From the NCBI GenBank assembly GCA_031254155.1, contig JAIRVA010000016.1:1-19429 (forward strand): a stretch of DNA of 19,429 nt, in the 5' to 3' direction. The position numbers and the translations under genes are program-made. Source of the stretch: Propionibacteriaceae bacterium (lineage in GTDB: Bacteria > Actinomycetota > Actinomycetes > Propionibacteriales > Propionibacteriaceae). The notes beneath the pieces were generated by a model. That model was not told the origin of the DNA. It searched no databases and saw only the letters and a list, made by a program, of their open reading frames with translations. Shown in pieces: positions 1 to 7,398 of this stretch; position 1 is the first letter of the stretch; each line of letters begins with the position of its first letter.

Positions 1-1
1 C

Positions 2-37
2 CGGGCCCTGGGGAAGCAGTTGGAGAGGCAGGTGTGA
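2..37 (+). CDS. possible C-terminal tail of an upstream gene (partial)
   Basis: Reading frame 2 from the window edge is open for 11 codons and ends in TGA at 35-37, giving the tail RALGKQLERQV. Its mix of charged and hydrophobic residues is plausible for a real C-terminus, and it ends 12 bases before the methyltransferase start, as expected for a same-strand neighbour. With so few codons no family can be assigned, and chance cannot be excluded. Confidence 0.25.
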   Translation, partial: RALGKQLERQV

Positions 38-49
38 CATGCTTAGCGG

Positions 50-1534
50 ATGAACGACGAGCAGGACATGCGGCGGCTGCGGGACGACCTCGTCCGGGCG
101 GACTACCTGGTGGACGGCGTGCTGGCGGCGATTGGCGAGGCCGGACAGCGGGCGCTGGCCCGGAACCACTCCGTGGCGGCGGAGCGGGCGCTGGCCGGGC
201 GCGAGGATGCCCTTGCCACCCTGATCCGGCTGTTCGTCCTGCAGGAGTGGCAACCGGCCGCCGCCGTGAGCCGGGCGCTCGACGCGGCGGCGCTCGTCCG
301 GCTCGGGGTACTGGCCCCCGAGCGCGGCGGCTTCCGGGCGGTGGTCGACATCCGGCCGTACGCGGACGAGACGGACGGTACGGCCGGCTGGGTGGTCTCC
401 GATCACACCGCCACGTTGGACACGCGACCGGCCGCCCCGGCGCCGGATCACGTCCTGGGTCTCTCCCCGGCCTCCCAGACGCTGGCCCAGATCACGCCCC
501 GGCGGCGGGTGGGGCGCGCGCTGGACCTCGGGACCGGCAGCGGGATCCAGAGCCTCCACCTCGCCCGGCATGCCGGCCACGTGGTGGCGACCGACATCAA
601 CCCCCGCGCCCTGGAGTTAGCCGGCTGGACCTTCGCGTTGAACGATGTGGCCATCGACCAGCGGCTGGGCTCGCTGTACGAGCCGGTCGCCGGTGAGTCG
701 TTCGACCTCATCGCGACGAACCCGCCGTTCGTGATCTCACCGGGCGGCGGGCCCCGTCTCACGTACCGCGAGACGGACTACCCGGCGGACGGCTTCATGC
801 GGGCGGTGGTCCAGGGCGCGCCCCTCGCGCCCGGCGGGTCGCTGCACGTCGTCGGCAACTGGGCGCACACCGCCGGGACCCCCTGGGAGGAGTCGGTGAC
901 GGCGTGGGTACCACCCGGCTGTGACGCCTACGTCCTTCAACGGGAGGTACTGGACGTGTACGAGTACACCGAGGTGTGGCTCGCCGACGCGGGCCTCGCG
1001 GGGAGGCCGGGCTATCGCGAGACGTACGACCGGTGGCTCGCTTACTTCGACGGTCTCGGGATCGAGGCCATCGGCATGGGGTGGATCACCATGGTCGCCA
1101 GCGGCTCGCCCAGGCCGCGGGTCGTCGCCGAGCACTGGCCCCACCCGGTGAACCAACTCGTGGCGGACGATCTCATGGCTCACGTCGCGGCGCTGGACCT
1201 CACGAGTTGGTCCACCAAGCGGGTACTGGCGGCGAACTGGTACCTGGCCCCTGGTACGATGCAAGAGACAACCGGGGTACCCGGGGAACCTGACCCGGCT
1301 CACGTGGTGCTCCGCCGGACCGACGGTCTCCAGCGGGCCATCGAGGTCGACCCGGGCCTGGGCGGGGTGCTGGGCGCGTGTGACGGCGAACTCCCGCTCG
1401 GGGTCATCATCGACGCGGTGGCTGATCTGGCCGGGGTGGACCGGGCCGGGTTGGCCGCGGAGATCCTGCCCGAGTTCCGGCGGCTGGTCGCGACCACGTG
1501 GCTCACACCGGGAAACGCGGGCGCCGCCGCCTAG
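50..1534 (+). CDS. class I SAM-dependent methyltransferase (PrmC/RsmC-like, NPPF motif)
   Basis: This 494-residue cytoplasmic protein carries the two signatures of N-methyltransferases acting on planar amide or amine groups. The SAM-binding motif LDLGTGSG is at residues 158-165, and the catalytic-type NPPF motif is at 224-227, preceded by the acidic TDIN strand near 183. The Rossmann domain (about 150-340) lies between an all-alpha N-terminal region (about 1-90) and a C-terminal extension (about 390-490). This three-part layout matches actinobacterial proteins usually annotated only as methyltransferase, with DUF7059/DUF7782-type ends (from memory). The NPPF motif fits methylation of a protein glutamine or a nucleobase exocyclic amine; the substrate is unknown. 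The ATG at 50 is preceded by only a weak purine-rich stretch (22-31), so the start is reasonable but not proven. In several actinobacteria a gene of this type lies directly upstream of topA, as here. Confidence 0.85.
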   Translation: MNDEQDMRRLRDDLVRADYLVDGVLAAIGEAGQRALARNHSVAAERALAGREDALATLIRLFVLQEWQPAAAVSRALDAAALVRLGVLAPERGGFRAVVDIRPYADETDGTAGWVVSDHTATLDTRPAAPAPDHVLGLSPASQTLAQITPRRRVGRALDLGTGSGIQSLHLARHAGHVVATDINPRALELAGWTFALNDVAIDQRLGSLYEPVAGESFDLIATNPPFVISPGGGPRLTYRETDYPADGFMRAVVQGAPLAPGGSLHVVGNWAHTAGTPWEESVTAWVPPGCDAYVLQREVLDVYEYTEVWLADAGLAGRPGYRETYDRWLAYFDGLGIEAIGMGWITMVASGSPRPRVVAEHWPHPVNQLVADDLMAHVAALDLTSWSTKRVLAANWYLAPGTMQETTGVPGEPDPAHVVLRRTDGLQRAIEVDPGLGGVLGACDGELPLGVIIDAVADLAGVDRAGLAAEILPEFRRLVATTWLTPGNAGAAA

Positions 1535-1585
1535 GGAAGCGCTGATTTACGCTGTGTCGTCAGCCGGGCGTCAGGCGGAGTGAGA

Positions 1586-1643
1586 TACGCCTACTACATG
1601 TTGTAAATGGACTGGATGTCCATCGCAACATGGAGTAGGTGTA
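1586..1643. repeat. long imperfect inverted repeat (58-nt hairpin) upstream of topA
   Basis: The left arm cgcctactacatgttg (1588-1603) pairs with caacatggagtaggtg (1626-1641) with one mismatch (1596/1633) and one G-T pair. Two more A-T pairs extend the outside (1586-1587 with 1642-1643). After a small internal loop, a second perfect stem forms between atggac (1607-1612) and gtccat (1618-1623), closing on the loop tggat. In total about 23 base pairs lie in 58 nt, in a local stretch richer in A+T than the flanking genes. It could be a cruciform, a structured RNA, an operator or a repeat-element remnant. There is no T-tract after it, so a simple terminator is unlikely. Confidence 0.8.
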
Positions 1644-1646
1644 GAT

Positions 1647-1660
1647 CGCCCGTCCGGGCG
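1647..1660. repeat. short GC-rich inverted repeat
   Basis: cgcccg (1647-1652) and cgggcg (1655-1660) are perfectly complementary, separated by two bases, immediately after the long hairpin. The two-base loop would be too tight for a fully paired RNA stem, so at most 4-5 pairs would form. It may be incidental in GC-rich DNA. Confidence 0.35.
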
Positions 1661-1696
1661 TTCGGGTGGCGGCACATGGTAAATCAGTGGTTCGCC

Positions 1697-1706
1697 TAGT
1701 GCACTA
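1697..1706. promoter_or_regulatory. 10-bp perfect palindrome in the topA promoter region
   Basis: tagtgcacta reads identically on both strands and lies 44 bases before the topA start chosen here. A possible -10 element TAAGGT (1705-1710) overlaps its right half, but no convincing -35 is visible. A repressor site is possible; evidence is only the symmetry and position. Confidence 0.3.
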
Positions 1707-1736
1707 AGGTGGTGTCGGCACTGTATCGAGAGAAGT

Positions 1737-1741
1737 GGAGG
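1737..1741 (+). promoter_or_regulatory. ribosome binding site that fixes the topA start
   Basis: GGAGG at 1737-1741 is 8 bases before the GTG at 1750. Earlier in-frame GTG codons at 1735, 1741 and 1744 overlap or directly abut this site and so are poor candidates. The resulting N-terminus MGHTKLVIVESPTKA leads straight into the Toprim domain, as in other TopA proteins. Confidence 0.75.
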
Positions 1742-1749
1742 TGGTGGAA

Positions 1750-4362
1750 GTGGGCCACACGAAGTTGGTGATCGTCGAGTCCCCGACGAAGGCATCGAAG
1801 ATCTCGTCGTACCTGGGCGCCGGGTACGTGGTCGAGTCCAGCCGGGGTCACGTCCGTGATCTGCCGACGACGGCCGCGGAAATCCCGGCCAAGTTCAAGG
1901 GCGAGAAATGGGCGCGCACCGGCGTCGACGTCGACAACCACTTCAAGCCGCTTTACGTGGTCTCCCCCGACAAGAAGAAGACCATCGCCGACCTGAAGAA
2001 GAAACTGGCCGACGCCGACGAACTCCTGCTCGCCACCGACGAGGACCGGGAGGGTGAGGCAATCGCCTGGCACCTCCTGGAGGAACTGAAGCCCAAGGTC
2101 CCGGTCAAACGGATGGTCTTCCACGAGATCACCCCGCAGGCGATCCGGTCCGCGGTGAGCCACCCGCGCGAGCTGGACACCGACCTGGTCGACGCGCAGG
2201 AGACGCGCCGGATCCTCGACCGGTTGTACGGCTACGAGGTGTCGCCCGTACTCTGGAAGAAGGTCATGCCGCGCCTGTCGGCCGGCCGCGTCCAGTCCGT
2301 CGCGACCCGCCTCGTCGTGGACCGCGAGAAGCAGCGGATGGCGTTCCGCAGCGCCGCCTACTGGGACCTGACGGCCACGCTCGACGCCGGCCCCGCGGCC
2401 GAGCCCCCGCGCTTCACCGCCCGCCTGACCGGGGTGGGCGACGCCAAGGTGGCCCAGGGCCGTGACTTCACCACCGCCGGCGAGGTCCGCGGGCACCTGG
2501 CGGTCCTGACCGAGGCCGCCGCCTCGGCGCTCGCCGCCGTCTGCCGGGCGGGCACGTACACGGTGAGCGACGTGGAGTCCCGGCCGTACACCCGCCGCCC
2601 GTACGCCCCCTTCCGGACCACAACCCTCCAGCAGGAAGCCGGCCGCAAGCTCGGTTTCACCGCCCAGCGGACAATGTCGGTCGCGCAGGACCTCTACGAG
2701 GCCGGCTGGATCACGTACATGCGAACCGATTCCGTGAGCCTCTCCGACCAGGCCATCACGGCGGCGCGCAACCAGGTCGCGCAGTTGTACGGCGACCGCT
2801 ACCTGCCTGCCAAGCCGCGCACGTACGTCTCCAAGGTCAAGAACGCGCAGGAGGCCCACGAGGCGATCCGACCGGCCGGCGAAGCCTTCCGGACTCCGAA
2901 GGAGTCGGGGCTCGGGGGCGACCAGCGGCGGCTCTACGAACTGGTCTGGATGCGGACGATCGCCAGCCAGATGGCGGACGCCGAGGGCGAGTCCGTGACG
3001 GTCCGGATCGACGCGGCCCACGCCCCGCTGGACATCGACGGTGTCCAGGTGACGCGGTCCCAGTTCGTCGCCTCCGGCCGGACCGTCACCTTCCCCGGTT
3101 TCCTCAAGGCGTACGTCGAATCCCACGACGACCCGGACGAGTCCGAGGACGACGCCCAGGCCCGCCTGCCCCAGCTTGACAAGGGAAAACATCTCGATAT
3201 TGTCGAACTCAGCCCGGCCGGACACGAGACCAAGCCGCCCGCCCGCTACACCGAGCCGAGCCTCGTGGCCAAGCTGGAGGAACTCGAGATCGGGCGCCCG
3301 AGCACGTACGCCTCCATCCTCCGGACGATCACCGCCCGCGACTACGTGTTCAAGAAGGGCTCGGCCCTCGTGCCGACGTGGCTCGCCTTCGCCGTCACCC
3401 GGCTGCTGGAGGAGCAGTTCCCGCAACTCGTCGACTACGCCTTCACGGCCACGCTGGAGGAGGACCTGGACGAGATCGCCAAGGGCAACGAGAAACGACT
3501 CGATGTCCTGAACGAGTTCTACTTCGGCGACGGTGAGACCCGCGGTCTCAGCGAACTCGTCACCGAGCTGGGCGACATCGACCCGCGCAAGTTGTCGACG
3601 TTCGCGATCCCCGGCGACGAGGGCCTGGTCGTCCGCGTCGGCCGGTACGGCCCGTACATTGAGGACGCCCTCGGCCGCAAGGTGACCATCTCCGACGAGT
3701 TGCCCCCGGATGAACTGACGGAGGCGGCCGCCCTCGCGATCCTCAGCACCCCCGCGGCCGCGGAGCGCGAGCTCGGCACCTCTCCGCTCACCGGTTACCG
3801 GGTGGTCGCGAAGGACGGGCGGTACGGGCCGTACGTCACCGAGGTCCTCCCCGACGACGCGCCCAAGTCGGCCAAGGCGCGCACGGGCAGCCTGTTCAAG
3901 TCGATGACCACCGACACCGTGACGCTCGAGGCCGCCGAGGCCCTGATGAGCCTGCCCAGGACCCTCGGCGAGATCGAGGGCGAGGCGGTGACAGCGCAAA
4001 ACGGGCGGTACGGGCCCTACGTCAAGCGCGGGACGACCTCGCGCCCGCTGCCGACCGAACAGGCGATCTTCGACGTCACCCTCGACGAGGCCAAGGCCCT
4101 GCTCGACGCCCCGCCCGTCCGGGGGGCCGCGCGGACGGCCGGGCCGCTGCGCGAGCTGGGGACCGACCCCGTGAGCGGCAAGCCGGTGACGGTGAAGGAC
4201 GGCCGCTTCGGCCCGTACGTCACCGACGGTACGACCAACGCCACACTGCGCCGCTCCGACTCGGTGGAGGAGATCACCGCGGAGCGGGCGTACGAGTTGC
4301 TGGCCGAGAAGCGCGCCAAGCCGCAGGCCCCGAAGAAAACCCGCGCCCGGAAGGCCAAGTGA
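1750..4362 (+). CDS. topA: DNA topoisomerase I (type IA)
   Basis: TopA relaxes negative supercoils by transient single-strand cleavage through a 5'-phosphotyrosine. With the GTG at 1750 the protein has 870 residues. The N-terminal Toprim domain starts with VIVESPTKA and has the metal-binding set D97, D99, E101 in ATDEDREGEAIAWH. The catalytic tyrosine is Y323 in WITYMRTDS, followed by the NAQEAHEAIRP segment of the cleavage domain. The C-terminus lacks cysteine zinc fingers and instead has four repeats with GRYGPYI, GRYGPYV, GRYGPYV and GRFGPYV at about residues 631, 690, 752 and 818. It ends in a Lys/Arg/Pro-rich tail. This is the usual actinobacterial form, where repeats and tail support DNA binding and processivity. 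The stop overlaps the tmk start by one base, implying co-transcription. Conserved core gene; no defects seen. Confidence 0.97.
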   Translation: MGHTKLVIVESPTKASKISSYLGAGYVVESSRGHVRDLPTTAAEIPAKFKGEKWARTGVDVDNHFKPLYVVSPDKKKTIADLKKKLADADELLLATDEDREGEAIAWHLLEELKPKVPVKRMVFHEITPQAIRSAVSHPRELDTDLVDAQETRRILDRLYGYEVSPVLWKKVMPRLSAGRVQSVATRLVVDREKQRMAFRSAAYWDLTATLDAGPAAEPPRFTARLTGVGDAKVAQGRDFTTAGEVRGHLAVLTEAAASALAAVCRAGTYTVSDVESRPYTRRPYAPFRTTTLQQEAGRKLGFTAQRTMSVAQDLYEAGWITYMRTDSVSLSDQAITAARNQVAQLYGDRYLPAKPRTYVSKVKNAQEAHEAIRPAGEAFRTPKESGLGGDQRRLYELVWMRTIASQMADAEGESVTVRIDAAHAPLDIDGVQVTRSQFVASGRTVTFPGFLKAYVESHDDPDESEDDAQARLPQLDKGKHLDIVELSPAGHETKPPARYTEPSLVAKLEELEIGRPSTYASILRTITARDYVFKKGSALVPTWLAFAVTRLLEEQFPQLVDYAFTATLEEDLDEIAKGNEKRLDVLNEFYFGDGETRGLSELVTELGDIDPRKLSTFAIPGDEGLVVRVGRYGPYIEDALGRKVTISDELPPDELTEAAALAILSTPAAAERELGTSPLTGYRVVAKDGRYGPYVTEVLPDDAPKSAKARTGSLFKSMTTDTVTLEAAEALMSLPRTLGEIEGEAVTAQNGRYGPYVKRGTTSRPLPTEQAIFDVTLDEAKALLDAPPVRGAARTAGPLRELGTDPVSGKPVTVKDGRFGPYVTDGTTNATLRRSDSVEEITAERAYELLAEKRAKPQAPKKTRARKAK

Positions 4363-4994
4363 TGGCGGCTCCGGGGCGGTTCATCGTTTTCGAGGGCGGC
4401 GACGGGGCCGGGAAATCGACGCAGTCCGCTCGGTTGGCGGACTGGTTGAGCCAGGCGGGTTACCCGGTGAAGACGACGTTCGAGCCCGGTGATACCCCGG
4501 TCGGGGCGCGGGTGCGGGAGATCGTCCTGCACACCGACTGGGATCTCGACCCCCGGGCCGAGGCGCTGCTGTACGCGGTTGACAAGGCTCAACACGTCGC
4601 CGAGGTGGTACGACCGGCGCTGGCGGCGGGCGAGATCGTCATCTGCGACCGGTACGTCGACTCGACGATCGCCTACCAGGGCGCGGGCCGCGCCCTCGGG
4701 TTGGACGAGATCACCCGGCTCGCCTGGTGGTCGGTCGCCGGCCTGCGCCCGGATCTGACGGTGCTGATGGACGTACCCGTGGACCAGGGTCTCGCCCGGA
4801 CGGGCGAGCCGGACCGGATGGAGTCCCAGGGCACCGACTTCCACCAGCGGGTCCGGGACCACTTCCTGGGTCTTGCGGCGGCCGACCCGGCACGGTACCT
4901 CGTCGTCAACGGCGGGGACCCCAAGGATCAGGTGACGGAAACCATCCGGGCCCGAGTGGAGACCCTCGTCCGCGTGACCCCGGGAAACATTTAA
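4362..4994 (+). CDS. tmk: thymidylate kinase (dTMP kinase)
   Basis: The 210-residue enzyme phosphorylates dTMP to dTDP with ATP in dTTP synthesis. The P-loop FEGGDGAGKST spans residues 10-20. The dTMP-binding strand EPGDTPVG follows near 43, DRYVDSTIAYQGAGR begins at 96, and the LID region (RTGEPDRMESQG) is near 146. Length is normal for the family. The start is the ATG at 4362, whose A is the last base of the topA stop (TGATG). A GTG one codon earlier (4359) is also possible but would overlap topA more. The one-base overlap suggests translational coupling to topA. The usual next gene in many actinobacteria, holB, is absent; a toxin-antitoxin pair follows instead. Confidence 0.96.
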   Translation: MAAPGRFIVFEGGDGAGKSTQSARLADWLSQAGYPVKTTFEPGDTPVGARVREIVLHTDWDLDPRAEALLYAVDKAQHVAEVVRPALAAGEIVICDRYVDSTIAYQGAGRALGLDEITRLAWWSVAGLRPDLTVLMDVPVDQGLARTGEPDRMESQGTDFHQRVRDHFLGLAAADPARYLVVNGGDPKDQVTETIRARVETLVRVTPGNI

Positions 4995-5005
4995 CGCTCC
5001 GAAAC

Positions 5006-5035
5006 ATGCGCATTAAGCTAATATATGGCTAAGAT
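5006..5035 (+). promoter_or_regulatory. candidate promoter/operator region of the hipBA-type pair
   Basis: This short AT-rich patch between tmk and the HTH gene contains the 8-bp palindrome atgcgcat (5006-5013) and two direct copies of gctaa (5017-5021 and 5028-5032) spaced 11 bp, about one helical turn. It also holds -10-like hexamers TAATAT (5019-5024) and TAAGAT (5030-5035). No good -35 is visible. Repeated half-sites in front of an antitoxin gene fit autoregulation, which is usual for HipB-type antitoxins; the specific assignment is inference. Confidence 0.4.
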
Positions 5036-5055
5036 GGTGCGCGTAAGGAGGAGGT

Positions 5056-5358
5056 ATGAGTGCGAGACCCACGAGTCGGCGAGTTGTTGAAGCGACGGCT
5101 TCGATCGGTGACCAGGTGGTGGCCTGGCGCAAACTCCTGGGCCTGACGGCGGCTCAAGTCGCTGATCGCGCGGGCATCTCGCGGGGGACGCTCGCCCGCA
5201 TTGAGCACGGTGATGGCGGGGCCAGCCTGGCGGCGTTCCTCTCGGCGGCGCATGCCCTGGGTCAGCTCGACCGGGTGGTGGACTCTGTCGACCCCTACTC
5301 GACCGACTTGGGGCGCGCCCGGGCTGACGAAATCCTGCCGAAGAGGGTACGTCAGTGA
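5056..5358 (+). CDS. XRE-family helix-turn-helix protein, HipB-like antitoxin
   Basis: This 100-residue protein has a Cro/C1-type helix-turn-helix at about residues 20-60 (LTAAQVADRAGISRGTLARIE at its core, residues 30-50), followed by a short helical tail. Such proteins dimerise, bind their own promoter and neutralise HipA-type kinases. The ATG at 5056 follows a perfect AAGGAGG (5045-5051) by 4 bases, an unusually strong site that suits an antitoxin needing high synthesis. Its stop overlaps the GTG start of the HipA-like gene by 4 bases (GTGA at 5355-5358), implying translational coupling. Codon use is a little richer in A/T than in topA or tmk, consistent with later acquisition. Calling it an antitoxin rests mainly on its partner. 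Confidence 0.85.
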   Translation: MSARPTSRRVVEATASIGDQVVAWRKLLGLTAAQVADRAGISRGTLARIEHGDGGASLAAFLSAAHALGQLDRVVDSVDPYSTDLGRARADEILPKRVRQ

Positions 5359-6254
5359 AGCTGTTCGTATTCCTTGGTGAAGAACCGATTGGTGACGTCT
5401 ACCTCCAGTTCCGCCGAGGCCGGTTGACAAGCACCTTCGAGTACGCAAGGGAGTATGTCGTACGCCGGGGCGCGTACTCCATCGACCCGGGTTTGCCGCT
5501 CTCGACGGGGAATTGGCCGGTGAGTGGTACCCTGCCGAGAGCCTTCCTGGACGCGGCGCCCGACCGCTGGGACGTGATGGCCTGGGAAAAGACTGCCCTT
5601 GATCTGGCGGAGCAAGCGGGGATCGAAGTCCCAGCGCGGCAGTTGCTTGATGTCGGGGGGCAGTCGGTGCTCCTGGTGGATCGCTTTGACCGGACGGGCG
5701 ACGGCCAGCGAGTGGGGTACATGAGTACGCTCACATTGTGCGCGGCTGACGATGGTGATCATCGGGACTATCTAGAAGTGGCCGAGCACCTGGCGGTCGT
5801 GAGTGCGGCGCCTGAAAAAGATCTCGCCCAACTCTGGCGGCGGATCCTCTTCGGTCTGGGAATTAACAACACTGACGATCACTTGCGTAACCATGGTCTC
5901 CTCCGGACTGGTCCTGGCTGGCGGCTGTCCCCGGCCTTCGATCTGAACCCAAATCCTCGCGTGGGCGCCGCCCATGCCACGTCGATTGGGGGGGTCGACG
6001 GCGGCGTCGAAGCTGTGACCGCGCTCATGACGGCAGCCCGACTCTTCGGCCTGACGACGGCCGGGGCCACGCGAGTCGTTTCGGAGGTTGCCCAGGCCGT
6101 GGCAGGGTGGCGGACCATCGCCTCGCGGAACGGCCTTCGACCAGCGGAGTTGCCTCGTTTCGAGGCGGTGTTCGGCGCCGGTCTGAGCTGGCTGGAGGGA
6201 GTGGCCGCTCACACGCGGAGCGCCGGGTCACCGGGCTCGGGGCAACGTCCTTAG
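5355..6254 (+). CDS. HipA-like toxin with a large internal deletion, probably defective
   Basis: HipA proteins are Ser/Thr kinases (E. coli HipA phosphorylates GltX) of roughly 400-440 residues; this one has 299. The N-terminal HipA domain is present (FVFLGEEPIG to FLDAAPDRW, residues 4-72). The C-terminal kinase lobe is also present: EKTALDLAEQAGIEVP, VLLVDRFDRTGDGQRVGYMS, the catalytic loop NNTDDHLRNHG (171-181, with D175) and the metal-binding SPAFDLNPNP (D196). The two parts join abruptly at W72-D73 (5568-5573). In full-length relatives, about 120 residues separate PDRW from DVMAWE. That segment carries the glycine-rich GGARPK-type nucleotide loop and the regulatory serine. The reading frame is intact, so a stable protein may be made, but kinase activity is doubtful. 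It starts at GTG 5355, coupled to the HTH gene. The codon GTA followed by T (5367) is atypical for this window. Confidence 0.85.
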   Translation: MKLFVFLGEEPIGDVYLQFRRGRLTSTFEYAREYVVRRGAYSIDPGLPLSTGNWPVSGTLPRAFLDAAPDRWDVMAWEKTALDLAEQAGIEVPARQLLDVGGQSVLLVDRFDRTGDGQRVGYMSTLTLCAADDGDHRDYLEVAEHLAVVSAAPEKDLAQLWRRILFGLGINNTDDHLRNHGLLRTGPGWRLSPAFDLNPNPRVGAAHATSIGGVDGGVEAVTALMTAARLFGLTTAGATRVVSEVAQAVAGWRTIASRNGLRPAELPRFEAVFGAGLSWLEGVAAHTRSAGSPGSGQRP

Positions 6255-6267
6255 TTTGATCAACATC

Positions 6268-6296
6268 TTGCGTACCTCGTGAATCGGCGTTACACT
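6268..6296 (+). promoter_or_regulatory. promoter of the sugar-uptake operon
   Basis: A -35 element TTGCGT (6268-6273) and a -10 element TACACT (6291-6296) are separated by exactly 17 bases, giving an expected transcript start near 6303. It begins 14 bases after the hipA stop. This is the best-matched vegetative-type promoter in the window apart from the one before the surface protein. Confidence 0.7.
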
Positions 6297-6302
6297 ACCC
6301 AG

Positions 6303-6328
6303 TGAAGCGTTTCGATGAAGCGTTTCGA
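6303..6328. promoter_or_regulatory. twin LacI-family operators (tandem 13-bp repeat)
   Basis: tgaagcgtttcga occurs twice without a gap (6303-6315 and 6316-6328). Each copy contains gaagcgtttc, which fits the symmetric form GAARCGYTTC with a central CG, the typical shape of LacI-family operators. The copies are 13 bp apart, so two dimers would bind slightly more than one helical turn apart. They cover the predicted transcript start of the lacI-type gene, as expected for direct autorepression. Confidence 0.75.
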
Positions 6329-6342
6329 TAGTGACCTGCAAC

Positions 6343-6350
6343 GGAGGAGG
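6343..6350 (+). promoter_or_regulatory. ribosome binding site that fixes the lacI-type start
   Basis: ggaggagg at 6343-6350 gives spacings of 4 to 7 bases to the GTG at 6355. An earlier in-frame GTG at 6331 would place this site inside the coding region and add residues (VTCNGGGS) not seen at LacI-family N-termini, so 6355 is preferred. The ATG at 6364 is an alternative with wider spacing. Confidence 0.65.
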
Positions 6351-6354
6351 CTCG

Positions 6355-7398
6355 GTGGCGACGATGAAGGACGTGGCCAAGGCGGCGGGGGTGTCGCTGT
6401 CCACGGTCTCGTACGCCCTCAACTCCAACCGGCCAATCAGTCCGGCTACGCGGGACCGGGTGATGGCGGCCGTCGATGACCTCGGCTACACCCGCAACGC
6501 GGCCGCCCGTGCGCTCGCGGGCAGGCGGTCGCACGTGCTCGCCCTGGTCCTCCCGCCGACATCCACCAGCTTCAGTGCCACCATCGGACAGTTCGTCGCC
6601 GGCGCGGTCGCGGCGGCCGAGGAGCACGGCTACACCCTTGTCATCTGGCCTTTCGCCTGGGATGACCAGGCTAAGGTCGACCAACTGGTCCGCCAGAAGC
6701 TCGCCGACGGGGTACTCGTCATGGAGGTCACATTGGACGACCAGCGCATCACCGCGCTGGAACGGGCGCACGTCCCCTTCACCATGATCGGCCGGACGGC
6801 GGAGCTGGCCGGGCGCAGTTGGGTGGACATTGACTTCGAGGCGACGATGGCCGAGACCCTCGACCGGTTGACCGCGCTCGGCCACACCCGGGTCGCCCTG
6901 CTCAACCACTCCAACCGGATGCTCGACGCCCGGTATGGCCCGGCCGTCCGGACCCGGGACGCGTTCCTCGACCAGACCGCGCGCCGCCGTCTCGTGGGCT
7001 ACCACACCCCCTGCGATGACACGGCCCTGGCCGGACGGGGCGCGGCCGCCCAGATCTGGGGCCACGACCCGGACATCACGGCGGTCATCACGCTCCACGA
7101 GTTGGCGGCGATTGGGCTTGTCAACTGGTTGACAGTCGAAGACCGGGCCATTCCTGACGACGTGTCAGTCATCGGTATCGCCACGTCGCCCCTGATCACG
7201 GCCCTCAGCGTACCGCCCCTCACGGCCATGCGCGCGCCGGGCCCAGACCTCGGGCGGACCGCCATCTACGAGCTCATTGATGTCATCGACGCCGAGCCGC
7301 GCCGCGACCGGCCCCGCCTCATTCCCTGTACGTACACCGAGGGCGGAACGCTCGCCCCCGCACAACCAGGCCACCCGGCCAGAAAGGTACGATCATGA
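6355..7398 (+). CDS. LacI-family transcriptional regulator of the sugar operon
   Basis: The 347-residue protein begins MATMKDVAKAAGVSLSTVSYALN, the canonical LacI helix-turn-helix. The hinge helix (TRNAAARALAGRRS) follows near residues 47-60, then a periplasmic-binding-protein-like effector domain starting at VLALVLPP. As the first gene of the operon, it overlaps the solute-binding protein gene by 4 bases (ATGA, 7395-7398). It probably represses its own operon through the twin operators at 6303-6328 and is released by the imported sugar or a hydrolysis product. This regulator-first arrangement means it is made only when the operon is transcribed, so repression is self-limiting. The effector is unknown; alpha-xylosides are the best guess from the GH31 enzyme at the operon's end. 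Confidence 0.93.
   Translation: MATMKDVAKAAGVSLSTVSYALNSNRPISPATRDRVMAAVDDLGYTRNAAARALAGRRSHVLALVLPPTSTSFSATIGQFVAGAVAAAEEHGYTLVIWPFAWDDQAKVDQLVRQKLADGVLVMEVTLDDQRITALERAHVPFTMIGRTAELAGRSWVDIDFEATMAETLDRLTALGHTRVALLNHSNRMLDARYGPAVRTRDAFLDQTARRRLVGYHTPCDDTALAGRGAAAQIWGHDPDITAVITLHELAAIGLVNWLTVEDRAIPDDVSVIGIATSPLITALSVPPLTAMRAPGPDLGRTAIYELIDVIDAEPRRDRPRLIPCTYTEGGTLAPAQPGHPARKVRS

Noticed and set aside
1696..3999. 767-codon open frame on the minus strand opposite topA
   Set aside because: It lies wholly antisense to a certain core gene, has low-complexity Arg/Gly/Leu/Val-rich composition with no domain pattern, and is explained by the high third-position GC of topA.
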